A DNA stretch of 64,000 bases from JBEHWX01 sp048498995 (lineage in GTDB: Bacteria; Bacteroidota; Ignavibacteria; OLB7): positions 55,120-119,119 of the forward strand of contig JBEHWX010000002.1 of NCBI GenBank assembly GCA_048498995.1, given 5' to 3'. Positions 1 through 7,530 of the stretch are shown here, piece after piece; position 1 is the stretch's first letter; every line of letters begins with the position of its first letter. Below the pieces are notes generated by a model. The model made no database searches. It had not been told where the DNA came from and saw only the letters and a program-made list of their open reading frames with translations. A program made the translations under genes and the position numbers.

Positions 1-530
1 CCGTGGCCGAAGGTTCCCACCTTCCGTCCCTTGTAGAGGGCGCCGTGGGCCTGGGCGATATCCTCGAACACGATCAGGTTGTGCTCGCGGGCCACCTCGA
101 GGATCGGGTCCATGTCGGCCGGCTGGCCGTAGAGGTGAACCACCACGACCGCCTTGGTGCGCGGGGTGATCTTGCGGCGGAAGTCCTCGACGTCGAGCGT
201 GTAGTAGTCGGGATGGTTGTCGGCGAACACCACGCGTGCGCCGGCGCTGGTCACCGCCTCGGACGAGGCGAAGAAGCTGTTGGCCGGAACGATCACCTCA
301 TCCCCCTGGCCGACGCCGAGCGCGTACAGGCCGATCTCGATCGCCTCGGTGCCGTTGGCGACCGAGACGCAGTACGGGGCGCCGATGTAGGCGGCGAAGG
401 CGGCCTCGAACTCGGCCACGGCCTTGCCGCCGATGAAGGCGGTGTTCTCGATGATCTTGGCGATCGCCGGATCCATCTCCGGCTTCAGTGCGCGATACTG
501 CGCCTGCAGGTCGACGAAAGGAACGTTCAT
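1..530 (-). CDS. DegT/DnrJ/EryC1-type sugar aminotransferase, N-terminal part
   Basis: The gene enters from the left edge, so only the first 176 codons (start CAT complement at 528-530) are present. The protein begins MNVPFVDLQAQYRALKPEM and contains the family's EVIVPANSFFASSEAV and VVVVHLYGQPADMDPI segments and the FEDIAQAHGA stretch that contacts pyridoxal phosphate. The lysine that would bind PLP lies beyond the edge. Members of this family transfer an amino group to a keto-sugar nucleotide for surface polysaccharide or glycan synthesis; the exact sugar cannot be told. It is a clear paralogue of the next gene, in the same orientation with a 390-nt gap, so an old tandem duplication within a sugar-biosynthesis locus is likely. 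It shows no frameshift within the visible part. Confidence 0.85.
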   Translation of the reverse strand, partial: MNVPFVDLQAQYRALKPEMDPAIAKIIENTAFIGGKAVAEFEAAFAAYIGAPYCVSVANGTEAIEIGLYALGVGQGDEVIVPANSFFASSEAVTSAGARVVFADNHPDYYTLDVEDFRRKITPRTKAVVVVHLYGQPADMDPILEVAREHNLIVFEDIAQAHGALYKGRKVGTFGH

Positions 531-920
531 TGGGTGCGGATTCTATGGTTCTCGGGTATTGTTCAGGCTTCGGGGAAGGGACGTTTCGCGGCACGGAGCT
601 CCCGTTGCTCGCGGAATCGGCGGAGGCCGCCGGCACGGAGATGCCGCTCGCGGCCCACTCACGACGGCGTCATCTTCATTGACGACACCATCGCGGCGAC
701 CAGCTCGCGTGGCATGCTCGCGACGAGGTGCCCACGGGATCGGGTTCGGCGCGCCCCGGCGCATCTGAGCCTCGGGCTCCTGGAGCCCGAGGCTCCGCGA
801 GCCAGCAGCTCCGCGATCCGGGAAGCGCCGACGGTCGGCGGACGGCCTGATGTTTCGACGGGGGAGGCTCCGCGGGGTGGAGTCTCCGGAGGAAGGGAGC
901 AGCCCGGACCCGATCTGGTC
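531..920. other. Intergenic gap between the two aminotransferase genes
   Basis: No protein gene is supported here; open frames are Arg/Pro-rich and lack family features. The main structure is a perfect 13-bp inverted repeat (GAGCCTCGGGCTC, loop CTG) at 767-795. It has no T-tract on either side, so it is at best a weak terminator for the upstream minus-strand gene. Confidence 0.6.
767..795. other. Perfect 13-bp hairpin with 3-nt loop
   Basis: GAGCCTCGGGCTC at 767-779 is exactly complementary to 783-795 across the loop CTG. It lies 126 nt past the stop of the minus-strand aminotransferase at 921. It lacks a U-tract, so an RNA-stability or transcription-pausing role is as likely as termination. 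Confidence 0.6.
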
Positions 921-2102
921 TCAGGTCGAGGCGGCGTAGAACTCTCGCATCGAGTCGACGACGAAGCGGATCTGCTCGTCGGTCAGCTCGGGATAGACCG
1001 GCAGCGCCAGCACCTCGGCGGCGGCGCGCTCGGCCTCGGGGAAATCTCCCTGCTTGTAGCCGAGATCGCCGAAGCACTCCTGCAGGTGAAACGGCACCGG
1101 ATAGTAGACCTCGTTGCCGATCTCGCGCTCGCTCAGATGAGCGCGCAGCGCGTCGCGCCGGGTGGCGCGGATCACGTACTGGTTGAAAATATGGGAATTC
1201 GGGACGTCCGAGGATTCATATGATCGTAACGGAAGCGCGATCGGGAAATCCCTTTTCTCGTCCCCCGCCGTCTCCTCCCCCGCCGGAGCGGCAAGTCCGG
1301 CGGCGCGAAACAGCTCGTCGTAGCGCGCGGCGTTCTCGGCGCGGCGACGGCTCCAGTCGTCCAGATGCGGAAGCTTCACGTTGAGCACGGCGGCCTGGAT
1401 CTCGTCGAGGCGGAAGTTGCCGCCGATCACCGAGTGGTAATACCGGCGCTCCCCTCCATGAACCCGCATGATCCTGAGCCGCTCGTACAGCTCCGGGTCG
1501 TTGGTCGTCACCAGCCCGCCATCGCCGAAGGCGCCGAGGTTCTTGCTCGGGAAGAAGCTGAAGCAGCCGACGGTGCCGATGCTGCCGACCGGGCGCCCAT
1601 CCTTGTAGCGGACGCCGATCGCCTGCGCGGCATCCTCGACCACCGCCACTCCCCGCTCGGCGGCGATGCTCATGATCCGGTCCATGTCCGCGCTCTGGCC
1701 GTACAGATGGACCGGCACGATCGCGCGGGTCCGATCGGTGATCGCCGCGGCGATCCCTTCCGGGTCGATGTTGAACGTGCGGGGATCGATATCGACGAAG
1801 ACCGGGCGGGCGTTGAGCCGGCTGACGACGCCGGCCGTCGCGAAGAAGCTGAAGGTGGGGACGATCACTTCGTCACCGGGGCCGACGCCGAGGGCCATCA
1901 GGGCCAGCAGCAGCGCATCGGTGCCGGAGCTGACGCCGAGGGCGTGGCCGACCTCGTTGTAGCGCTCCATGCTCCGTTCGAGTGTCTCGACTTCCTTGCC
2001 GAGAATGAAATGCTGGCTCTCGGCTACCCTGAGAATGGCGGCATCGAGCTCCGGTTTCAACGAACTGTACTGAGAGCGTAGATCGAGAAGGGGAACCTTC
2101 AT
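921..2102 (-). CDS. DegT/DnrJ/EryC1-type PLP-dependent sugar aminotransferase
   Basis: 393 aa, full length for the family. The start MKVPLLDLRSQYSSLKPEL is the usual family N-terminus. EVIVPTFSFFATAGVV lies near residue 80, VHLYGQSADMDRI near 131-143, VVEDAAQAIG near 154-163, and the PLP-binding lysine is K187 in SFFPSKNLGAFGDGG. The protein should aminate a 3-keto or 4-keto nucleotide sugar, as WbpE/WlbE-type and related enzymes do in lipopolysaccharide or glycan pathways; the exact substrate is not evident. It runs in the same direction as the truncated paralogue at 1-530. A candidate promoter sits about 130 nt upstream. The residues around 275-290 (GEETAGDEKRDFPIAL) look like a small variable insertion. 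Confidence 0.9.
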   Translation of the reverse strand: MKVPLLDLRSQYSSLKPELDAAILRVAESQHFILGKEVETLERSMERYNEVGHALGVSSGTDALLLALMALGVGPGDEVIVPTFSFFATAGVVSRLNARPVFVDIDPRTFNIDPEGIAAAITDRTRAIVPVHLYGQSADMDRIMSIAAERGVAVVEDAAQAIGVRYKDGRPVGSIGTVGCFSFFPSKNLGAFGDGGLVTTNDPELYERLRIMRVHGGERRYYHSVIGGNFRLDEIQAAVLNVKLPHLDDWSRRRAENAARYDELFRAAGLAAPAGEETAGDEKRDFPIALPLRSYESSDVPNSHIFNQYVIRATRRDALRAHLSEREIGNEVYYPVPFHLQECFGDLGYKQGDFPEAERAAAEVLALPVYPELTDEQIRFVVDSMREFYAAST

Positions 2103-2668
2103 TGACAGACCAGCGAAGCGCCGCGTCCTTGCTCGTCCGCAACGGCTTCAACGAGGATGCTGCGGTGATCCGGAGGGCTTGTACGGTTGGAAGCGCGCGG
2201 CGCCCGCCACGCGCGGCCGGATTTCCGGCGACCGCAAGTATACGGATTTTCCGGCCGACCGATCGAAAACATCCGTACATTTGCCCGGCTCGCGGCATTC
2301 CTGTACCACCGAAGCGCATCGCCAGGCTCCTCCTCCCCTGTTTGATTCCGGCCACGGCGTGTCATCCGGTGGCATACGCCTCGTCGACACTGCGCGCGGC
2401 GTCGAGGCTTCGCGTCGGGGGCATGGCCATTCGGCCCGAAAGCCATCGCCGCTTCCTCCGAAGCTCGGGCGATCGGGGCCGGGAACGGTGAGGTCGCGAT
2501 GCGAGGGCGTGGGATGGAACGTAGGGTTCGGCGCGGCGAGGTCGACGGGTGTAATGAGGCGATGAGGAGGTGGAACGAAGGGAACGGCAAGATTTGTTAC
2601 GGAGTGCGGCGAGCGAATGTGCGGGGGCGGAAGGGGAGCGCATTTCGTATATTGGAATCCTTTTACTC
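2103..2668. other. Intergenic region between aminotransferase and tRNA-Leu
   Basis: Divergent upstream region with no supported protein gene. It holds the candidate minus-strand promoter at 2235-2242. On the plus strand TATATTGG at 2648-2655 lies 13 nt before the tRNA and resembles the -7 box TAnnTTTG, without a visible -33 element. Confidence 0.55.
2235..2242 (-). promoter_or_regulatory. Candidate -7 box upstream of the aminotransferase
   Basis: The minus strand reads TATACTTG, seven of eight matches to the Bacteroidota -7 consensus TAnnTTTG, with a TTTTC 22 nt further upstream. Transcription would start near 2229, giving a leader of about 125 nt. This rests on motif similarity alone. Confidence 0.35.
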
Positions 2669-2750
2669 GCGGATGTGGCGGAACTGGCAGACGCGCCAGA
2701 CTTAGGATCTGGTGCCGCAAGGCGTGTGGGTTCGAGTCCCTCCATCCGCA
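2669..2750 (+). tRNA. tRNA-Leu (anticodon UAG, reads CUA)
   Basis: 82 nt. The acceptor stem GCGGATG pairs with CATCCGC and the discriminator is A at 2750. The anticodon arm CCAGA-CTTAGGA-TCTGG carries TAG. A long variable arm (TGCCGCAAGGCG) marks a class II tRNA, and the T loop is TTCGAGT. The T stem has one T-T mismatch. CCA is not encoded. Confidence 0.93.
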
Positions 2751-3054
2751 CTGATTCACCGCCAGGAGGCCGGGGCCGTCCCCGCCCCTGAGCCCGGCCG
2801 CCGTGCACGCGGGCGGCCGGCACTCCCGAGGGACCACTACCATCGCCAGATCCCAGTCTGGGCCGCGACGGGCCCGTCGGTCGTTCGGAGCTCTCCCTGA
2901 AGCGCGTGTGCAATCGCGGGCAAGGCAGCGGCATGGCGCCGCAACTGGCGTGGCGCCAGCGCCTGCATCGTGCGTCCGGAGATCCGTGCATGATTCTTGT
3001 TTCAGGAAGCACGCCGGCGCCGGGGTATTCGACACACATTGACTCTTTGCTGCA
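2751..3054. other. Intergenic region between tRNA-Leu and tig
   Basis: No gene is supported. CCGGCCGCC at 2794-2802 pairs with GGCGGCCGG at 2812-2820 to form a GC-rich hairpin 44 nt beyond the tRNA; it has no T-tract. The promoter for the tig-clpP-clpX group should lie here but I could not identify a clear -33/-7 pair. Confidence 0.5.
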
Positions 3055-4452
3055 ATGGAATCTACTATTCACGAAGCATCCGGAACCACGCGCGAGCTCG
3101 AGGTGACCCTCGGCAAGGCCGAGATCGAGCCGTACATCAACAAGGTCCTGCGCGAGACCCAGAAGAACTATCAGCGCCCCGGCTTCCGTAAAGGACACGT
3201 TCCCCTGTCGGTGATCCGGCAGCTCCATGGCCCCGCCCTGGAAGGCGAGGCGATCGAGTCGGCCATTCAGCAGGAGTTCGCACGCCTCGTCGGCGAGCAG
3301 AACCTCCGCCCGATCGGAACCCCGTCGATCACCCGGATCGATCGCACCGATGATGGCGGCATCTCCTTCACCGTCGTCTATGAGGTCCTCCCCGAGTTCG
3401 AGCTCGGCGAGTACAAGAGCCTCCAGGCCACCAAGCTCTATCATATTGTCTCCGAGGAGGAGCTCAACCACGAGCTCGATCACCTCCGCGAGCGCTACGT
3501 GACCGAGGAGCCGGCCGAGTCGGTCGAGGACGAGAACCACATGGTCACCATCGATCTCCACAAGGTCGACGACGGCGTCCCCTCCCCCGAGCCGGGAGCG
3601 CAGGACATGAAGCTGCTGCTGCGCCGTCCGGACATCAACCCGGAGCTGGTGACGGTGCTGCGCAACACGAAGGTCGGCGACGCGGTGCAGGTGGACCTGC
3701 CGACCGGCGAGAACCAGTCGCCGATCCGCTACGAAGTCCGCGTCAAGGAAGTGGCCAAGGCCGTGCTTCCGGAGCTCGACGATGCCTTCGCCCAGAAGGT
3801 GACCGGCGAGGAGGACGCCACGGTGCAGGATCTGATCGACCTGATCAAGCAGGAGATCGAGCGCCACTTCGAGACCCGTTACTCCGGCATGATGCGTGAC
3901 GAGCTGGTGGGCCGTCTGATCGAGGGACACGACGTGGCGGTGCCGCAGGTGCTGGTCAACGACGTGCTCAACGCGATGGTCGACGAGAACCGCCGTGGAC
4001 AGAAGCGCGAGCTGCCGGCCGGATTCGACCGCGCGAAGTTCGAGCAGGAGATGCGTCCGGTGGCCGAGCGCACCGCCCGCTGGATGCTCGTGCGCGACAA
4101 GATCATCGAGAAGGAAGGGCTCGCCGTCGACGACGTCGACTACGAGGGGCTCGCGCAGGTCGAGTCGGCTCGCACCGGCATCGATCCGGCGACCCTCATG
4201 AAATATTTCAAGAGCCAGCCGTCGACCGCCGAGCGGATCCTGGCAGAGAAGGTGCTTCAGTTCCTCGAGGACTACGCCGTGCTGCAGGAGATCGAGGACA
4301 CCGAGGCCGAGGCGCAGAATGCCTCCTCGGACGAGGCCGGCCAGAACGCGGAGGCAAACGCCGAAGCGGGAACCGAGGCCGGAGCCGAGGTGGCTGCTGA
4401 GAGCGGCGTCGGCGAGAATGCCGGCGAGGGCTCGGCCGAAGGGAAAGAATAA
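3055..4452 (+). CDS. tig: Trigger factor, ribosome-associated chaperone
   Basis: 465 aa, slightly longer than the usual 430-450. The ribosome-docking signature GFRKGHVP is at residues 43-50. The FKBP-like prolyl isomerase domain follows at about 155-245, then the helical C-terminal substrate cradle. The protein binds nascent chains at the ribosomal exit tunnel. The last 45 residues (from about 420) are an acidic, Ala/Glu/Gly-rich tail that looks disordered and explains the extra length. It is followed by clpP and clpX in the same direction, the classic tig-clpP-clpX order, linking early folding with proteolysis. The start at 3055 is chosen because homologues begin just before this conserved beta-strand region; no strong Shine-Dalgarno is visible. 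Confidence 0.95.
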   Translation: MESTIHEASGTTRELEVTLGKAEIEPYINKVLRETQKNYQRPGFRKGHVPLSVIRQLHGPALEGEAIESAIQQEFARLVGEQNLRPIGTPSITRIDRTDDGGISFTVVYEVLPEFELGEYKSLQATKLYHIVSEEELNHELDHLRERYVTEEPAESVEDENHMVTIDLHKVDDGVPSPEPGAQDMKLLLRRPDINPELVTVLRNTKVGDAVQVDLPTGENQSPIRYEVRVKEVAKAVLPELDDAFAQKVTGEEDATVQDLIDLIKQEIERHFETRYSGMMRDELVGRLIEGHDVAVPQVLVNDVLNAMVDENRRGQKRELPAGFDRAKFEQEMRPVAERTARWMLVRDKIIEKEGLAVDDVDYEGLAQVESARTGIDPATLMKYFKSQPSTAERILAEKVLQFLEDYAVLQEIEDTEAEAQNASSDEAGQNAEANAEAGTEAGAEVAAESGVGENAGEGSAEGKE

Positions 4453-4556
4453 GATCGAGACCAGCGCGTCATAGATCCCGGGTCGTCCCGGCCGTCGACA
4501 ATCGCGGCCGGGACGTTAGGACTACTCCAGTAACCAAGATTGAGAGAGTTCACGAC

Positions 4557-5264
4557 ATGATCATTCCACGTATCGTCGAAAGGACTTCGCGCGGCGAAGA
4601 GGTTTGGGATCCGTTCAGCCGACTGCTGAAGGAGCGGATCATCCTTCTCGATTCGCCGGTCACCGACGAAGTCGCCAGCATCATCATCGCAGAGCTGATC
4701 TTCCTCGAGTCCGAGGATCCGAGCAAGGATATCATCATGTATATCAACTCGCCGGGCGGCTCGGTCAGCGCCGGATTGGCCATCTACGATACGATGCAGT
4801 ATATCCGCCCGGACGTCTCGACGATCTGTGTCGGCATGGCTGCCTCGATGGCGCAGGTTCTGCTCTGCGCCGGTGCCGAGGGGAAGCGCCTGGCTCTTCC
4901 GAACAGCCGCATCATGATGCACCAGCCTTCCGGTGGATCGCAGGGGCAGACCTCCGAGATCGAGATCTATCTGAAAGAGATGATCCGCACGCGCGAGCAG
5001 CTGTATCAGATCATCGCCGCTCACTCCGGCCAGGATGTCGAGAAGATCCGCCGCGACGCCGACCGCGACTACTGGATGTCGCCGCAGGACGCCGCCGACT
5101 ACGGTCTGATCGATCGCGTGCTCGCCAGCCGCAAGCAGGTCAGCAAGGACCTTCCGGAGATCCCGTCGACCACGCAGGACCAGCGCGTGATCATCGAGAC
5201 CTCCACGGCTCCGCGCGAGGGCGAGGGCGCCCCGAAGCCTGACGGAGGCTCGGCCAACAAGTAA
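4557..5264 (+). CDS. clpP: ATP-dependent Clp protease proteolytic subunit
   Basis: 235 aa. The serine protease triad is S97 (in GMAASMAQ), H122 (in MMHQPSGG) and D171 (in DRDYWMS), each exactly 14 less than the E. coli numbering S111/H136/D185, so the core is collinear with the family. YINSPGGSVSAGLAIYDTM at about 63-81 contributes to the oxyanion region. It forms the double heptameric chamber that degrades proteins fed by ClpX, encoded 49 nt downstream. The C-terminal 35 residues after SRKQ are longer than usual and Ser/Thr/Pro-rich, probably flexible. The start MIIPRIVERTSRGEE matches mature family N-termini, so there is little or no propeptide. Confidence 0.97.
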   Translation: MIIPRIVERTSRGEEVWDPFSRLLKERIILLDSPVTDEVASIIIAELIFLESEDPSKDIIMYINSPGGSVSAGLAIYDTMQYIRPDVSTICVGMAASMAQVLLCAGAEGKRLALPNSRIMMHQPSGGSQGQTSEIEIYLKEMIRTREQLYQIIAAHSGQDVEKIRRDADRDYWMSPQDAADYGLIDRVLASRKQVSKDLPEIPSTTQDQRVIIETSTAPREGEGAPKPDGGSANK

Positions 5265-5313
5265 TTCGGCTACGTTTTTTTCTGTCGCTCATTCGTTTCC
5301 AAGCTCACTCAAC

Positions 5314-6585
5314 ATGTCTGACGATATTCGCCCGATGACATCCGACGTGGTACGCTGCTCCTTCTGCGGCCGCACGGCCGACGAGGTGATGTCGATCATC
5401 GCGGGGCCGAGTGCCTACATCTGCGATATCTGCATCCAGAACTCGGTGGAGATTCTGCGCGCCAACGCCAACCTGTTCCGCGCGCCGGAGTTTCAGCCGA
5501 GGCTGACCCCGACGGCGATCAGCGCCGCGCTCGACGAGTATGTCATCGGCCAGGACTACGCCAAGCGGGCGCTTGCCGTGGCGGTCTACAATCACTACAA
5601 GCGGATCGAGGCGCAGAGCACCCTGGCCGGATTCGATGATGTGGAGATCGAGAAATCGAATATCCTCATGATCGGCCCGACCGGCGTGGGCAAGACGCTG
5701 CTGGCGCAGACGCTTGCCCGGCTGCTCGACGTCCCCTTCGCCATCGCCGATGCCACGACCCTTACCGAGGCCGGCTACGTCGGCGACGACGTCGAAACGA
5801 TCCTGGTCAGCCTGTTGCAGAACGCCGACTACAACGTCGAGCGTGCCGAGCGGGGGATCATCTACATCGACGAGATCGACAAGATCTCGCGCAAGTCGGA
5901 TTCGCCGTCGATCACCCGTGACGTCTCCGGCGAGGGCGTTCAGCAGGGACTGCTGAAGATCCTCGAGGGAACCCGGGCGAACGTCCCTCCGAAGGGGGGC
6001 CGCAAGCACCCGGAGCAGCCGCTGATCCAGATCAACACGCGAAACATCCTCTTCATCGTCGGCGGCGCGTTCGACGGCCTGGAGCGGATCATCGCGCAGC
6101 GGATGCGGAAGTCGACGATGGGCTTCGGCGCGGAGATCCAGGACAAGATCGAGGAGGATAAGGAGCTGTTCCGGCATGTCGAGCCGGAGGATCTTCTCCG
6201 CTTCGGTCTGATTCCGGAGCTGATCGGCCGACTCCCGGTGATCGCGCCGCTGGAGCCACTTTCCGACGACGCGATGCGCCAGATCCTGACCACGCCGAAG
6301 AACGCGCTGGTGAAGCAGTACAAGAAGCTTCTGGCCATGGAGGGCGCCGAACTGGAGTTCCGGGACGACGCGATCGACGTGCTGATCCAGAAGGCGAAGC
6401 TTCGCAAGACCGGCGCCCGCGCGCTCCGCGGCGTGATGGAGGAAGCGATGCTCGACGTGATGTATACGCTGCCGGACCGGCAGCATCTGCGGAAGGTGGT
6501 GATCACGGGGGACGTCGTCAACCGTGTGGGCCCGCCGCTGTATGTCTACGGCGAAGAGCGACAGAAGAAGACGAGTGTCGGCTGA
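5314..6585 (+). CDS. clpX: ATP-dependent Clp protease ATP-binding subunit ClpX
   Basis: 423 aa, standard length. The N-terminal zinc finger uses C15, C18, C37 and C40. Walker A is GPTGVGKT (121-128) and Walker B is IYIDEID with D186/E187. The pore loop GYVG is at 154-157. The AAA+ ring unfolds substrates and passes them to ClpP. The loop that docks on ClpP, normally IGF, reads MGF at 269-271, a conservative change. TACGTTTT at 5271-5278, in the 49-nt clpP-clpX gap, resembles a -7 box, so an internal promoter is possible. The gene ends 33 nt before an intrinsic terminator, closing the tig-clpP-clpX transcription unit. Confidence 0.97.
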   Translation: MSDDIRPMTSDVVRCSFCGRTADEVMSIIAGPSAYICDICIQNSVEILRANANLFRAPEFQPRLTPTAISAALDEYVIGQDYAKRALAVAVYNHYKRIEAQSTLAGFDDVEIEKSNILMIGPTGVGKTLLAQTLARLLDVPFAIADATTLTEAGYVGDDVETILVSLLQNADYNVERAERGIIYIDEIDKISRKSDSPSITRDVSGEGVQQGLLKILEGTRANVPPKGGRKHPEQPLIQINTRNILFIVGGAFDGLERIIAQRMRKSTMGFGAEIQDKIEEDKELFRHVEPEDLLRFGLIPELIGRLPVIAPLEPLSDDAMRQILTTPKNALVKQYKKLLAMEGAELEFRDDAIDVLIQKAKLRKTGARALRGVMEEAMLDVMYTLPDRQHLRKVVITGDVVNRVGPPLYVYGEERQKKTSVG

Positions 6586-6617
6586 GGCTTCAACCTCCGC
6601 CGCTCGACGACGCAATG

Positions 6618-6657
6618 AAAAGCCCGGGGTCTCGAATGAGATCCCGGGCTTTTTTCT
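6618..6657 (+). terminator. Rho-independent terminator of tig-clpP-clpX
   Basis: AAAAGCCCGGGGTCTC at 6618-6633 pairs with GAGATCCCGGGCTTTT at 6638-6653 around a 4-nt loop, with one G-T pair, and is followed by further T residues. This is a textbook intrinsic terminator. Confidence 0.93.
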
Positions 6658-6811
6658 TCACCACGTCCGACGGCCGGCACCGGCTCCACGCCGTGGCGGC
6701 AGTCGTACAGATTCCGCACCGCGGTATGATGACGGCACCGACGTTGTCGGCATGGCACCGGCTCCACGCCACCTCGATATGGTCTACGATGTGATACCAG
6801 ATCCGCCGCCA

Positions 6812-7003
6812 CGGCGTCTCCAGGCGCCACGGTGTCTCTCGGCACCACGGCGTCTCCAGGCACCACGGTGTCTCTCGGCACCACGGTGTCTCTCGGCACC
6901 AGGTGTCTCTCGGCACCAGGTGTCTCTCGGCACCAGGTGTCTCTCGGCACCAGGTGTCTCTCGGCACCAGGTGTCTCTCGGCACCAGGTGTCTCTCGGCG
7001 CCG
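6812..7003. repeat. Tandem array, 11 units of 17-18 nt
   Basis: The first five units are 18 nt (CGG[TC]GTCTC[TC][CA]GGC[AG]CCA) and the last six are 17 nt (GGTGTCTCTCGGCACCA). The period change is loss of one C. Each unit begins GGTG and ends CACC, so single units can fold into a small hairpin and neighbouring units can pair with each other. The period is not a multiple of three, and the flanks show no coding character. Confidence 0.95.
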
Positions 7004-7309
7004 CTCCACGAAACGGCGCCAGGTCCATGGCCATGCCCCGGATGTCCCTACCCTTCGCGATCGTCCACGGTTGGTCGATGAACCGATAAGCGGGGATGCA
7101 TCGGGAGCGTATACGCCGTACAGGCGATATGCGGTGCCGCGGGCAGCGAGCCGGGCATCGGGCAGGTCACGTGGCATCGCGTACATCGATGCTCCGCGCC
7201 CGACGTGGGCACTCTACACGGCAATCATGCGTTGGCCTTCAAGATCCGGAGCGCACATGACCGACGTGACAACGAACCACGGCCATGACGCCCCGGACCA
7301 ATGAGCACC

Positions 7310-7405
7310 TTCGTCGGCGTGAGCCTTCGTCGGCGTGAGCCTTCGTCGGCGTGAGCCCTCGTCGGCGTGAGCCTTCGTCGGCGTGAGCCTTCGTCGGCGT
7401 GAGCC
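7310..7405. repeat. Tandem array, 6 units of 16 nt
   Basis: Six units of TTCGTCGGCGTGAGCC, five identical and one starting with C, followed by a partial unit TTCGTC. The array ends 126 nt from the stop codon of the minus-strand secreted protein, so it may lie in its 3' untranslated region. Confidence 0.95.
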
Positions 7406-7530
7406 TTCGTCTCCCGGCACGGGCACCACGACGATGCCCGGGGCGGGGGCGGAGCGATCGGTGATCGACCCCACCCCCTCCTCTCTCTCCCCGGGCATTC
7501 AGTCGCTTCCACCGTGTCGAGGTGTGTGCA

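Larger units (their letters stand above)
6658..7530. other. Repeat-rich intergenic region between two convergent genes
   Basis: The span between clpX and the convergent secreted-protein gene contains no supported protein gene. It carries two tandem arrays (listed separately) and a 17-nt phrase GGCACCGGCTCCACGCC found twice, near 6677 and 6754. Open frames that cross the arrays are simply periodic translations of the repeats. Confidence 0.7.

Noticed and set aside
2148..3930. Minus-strand frames overlapping tRNA-Leu and tig
   Set aside because: They cross a tRNA and the conserved tig frame and have no family features.
6546..7186. Minus-strand open frames with perfect amino-acid repeats over the 6812-7003 array
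   Set aside because: They are translations of a 17-nt DNA repeat read in three successive phases; there is no ribosome site, signal peptide or flanking coding sequence.
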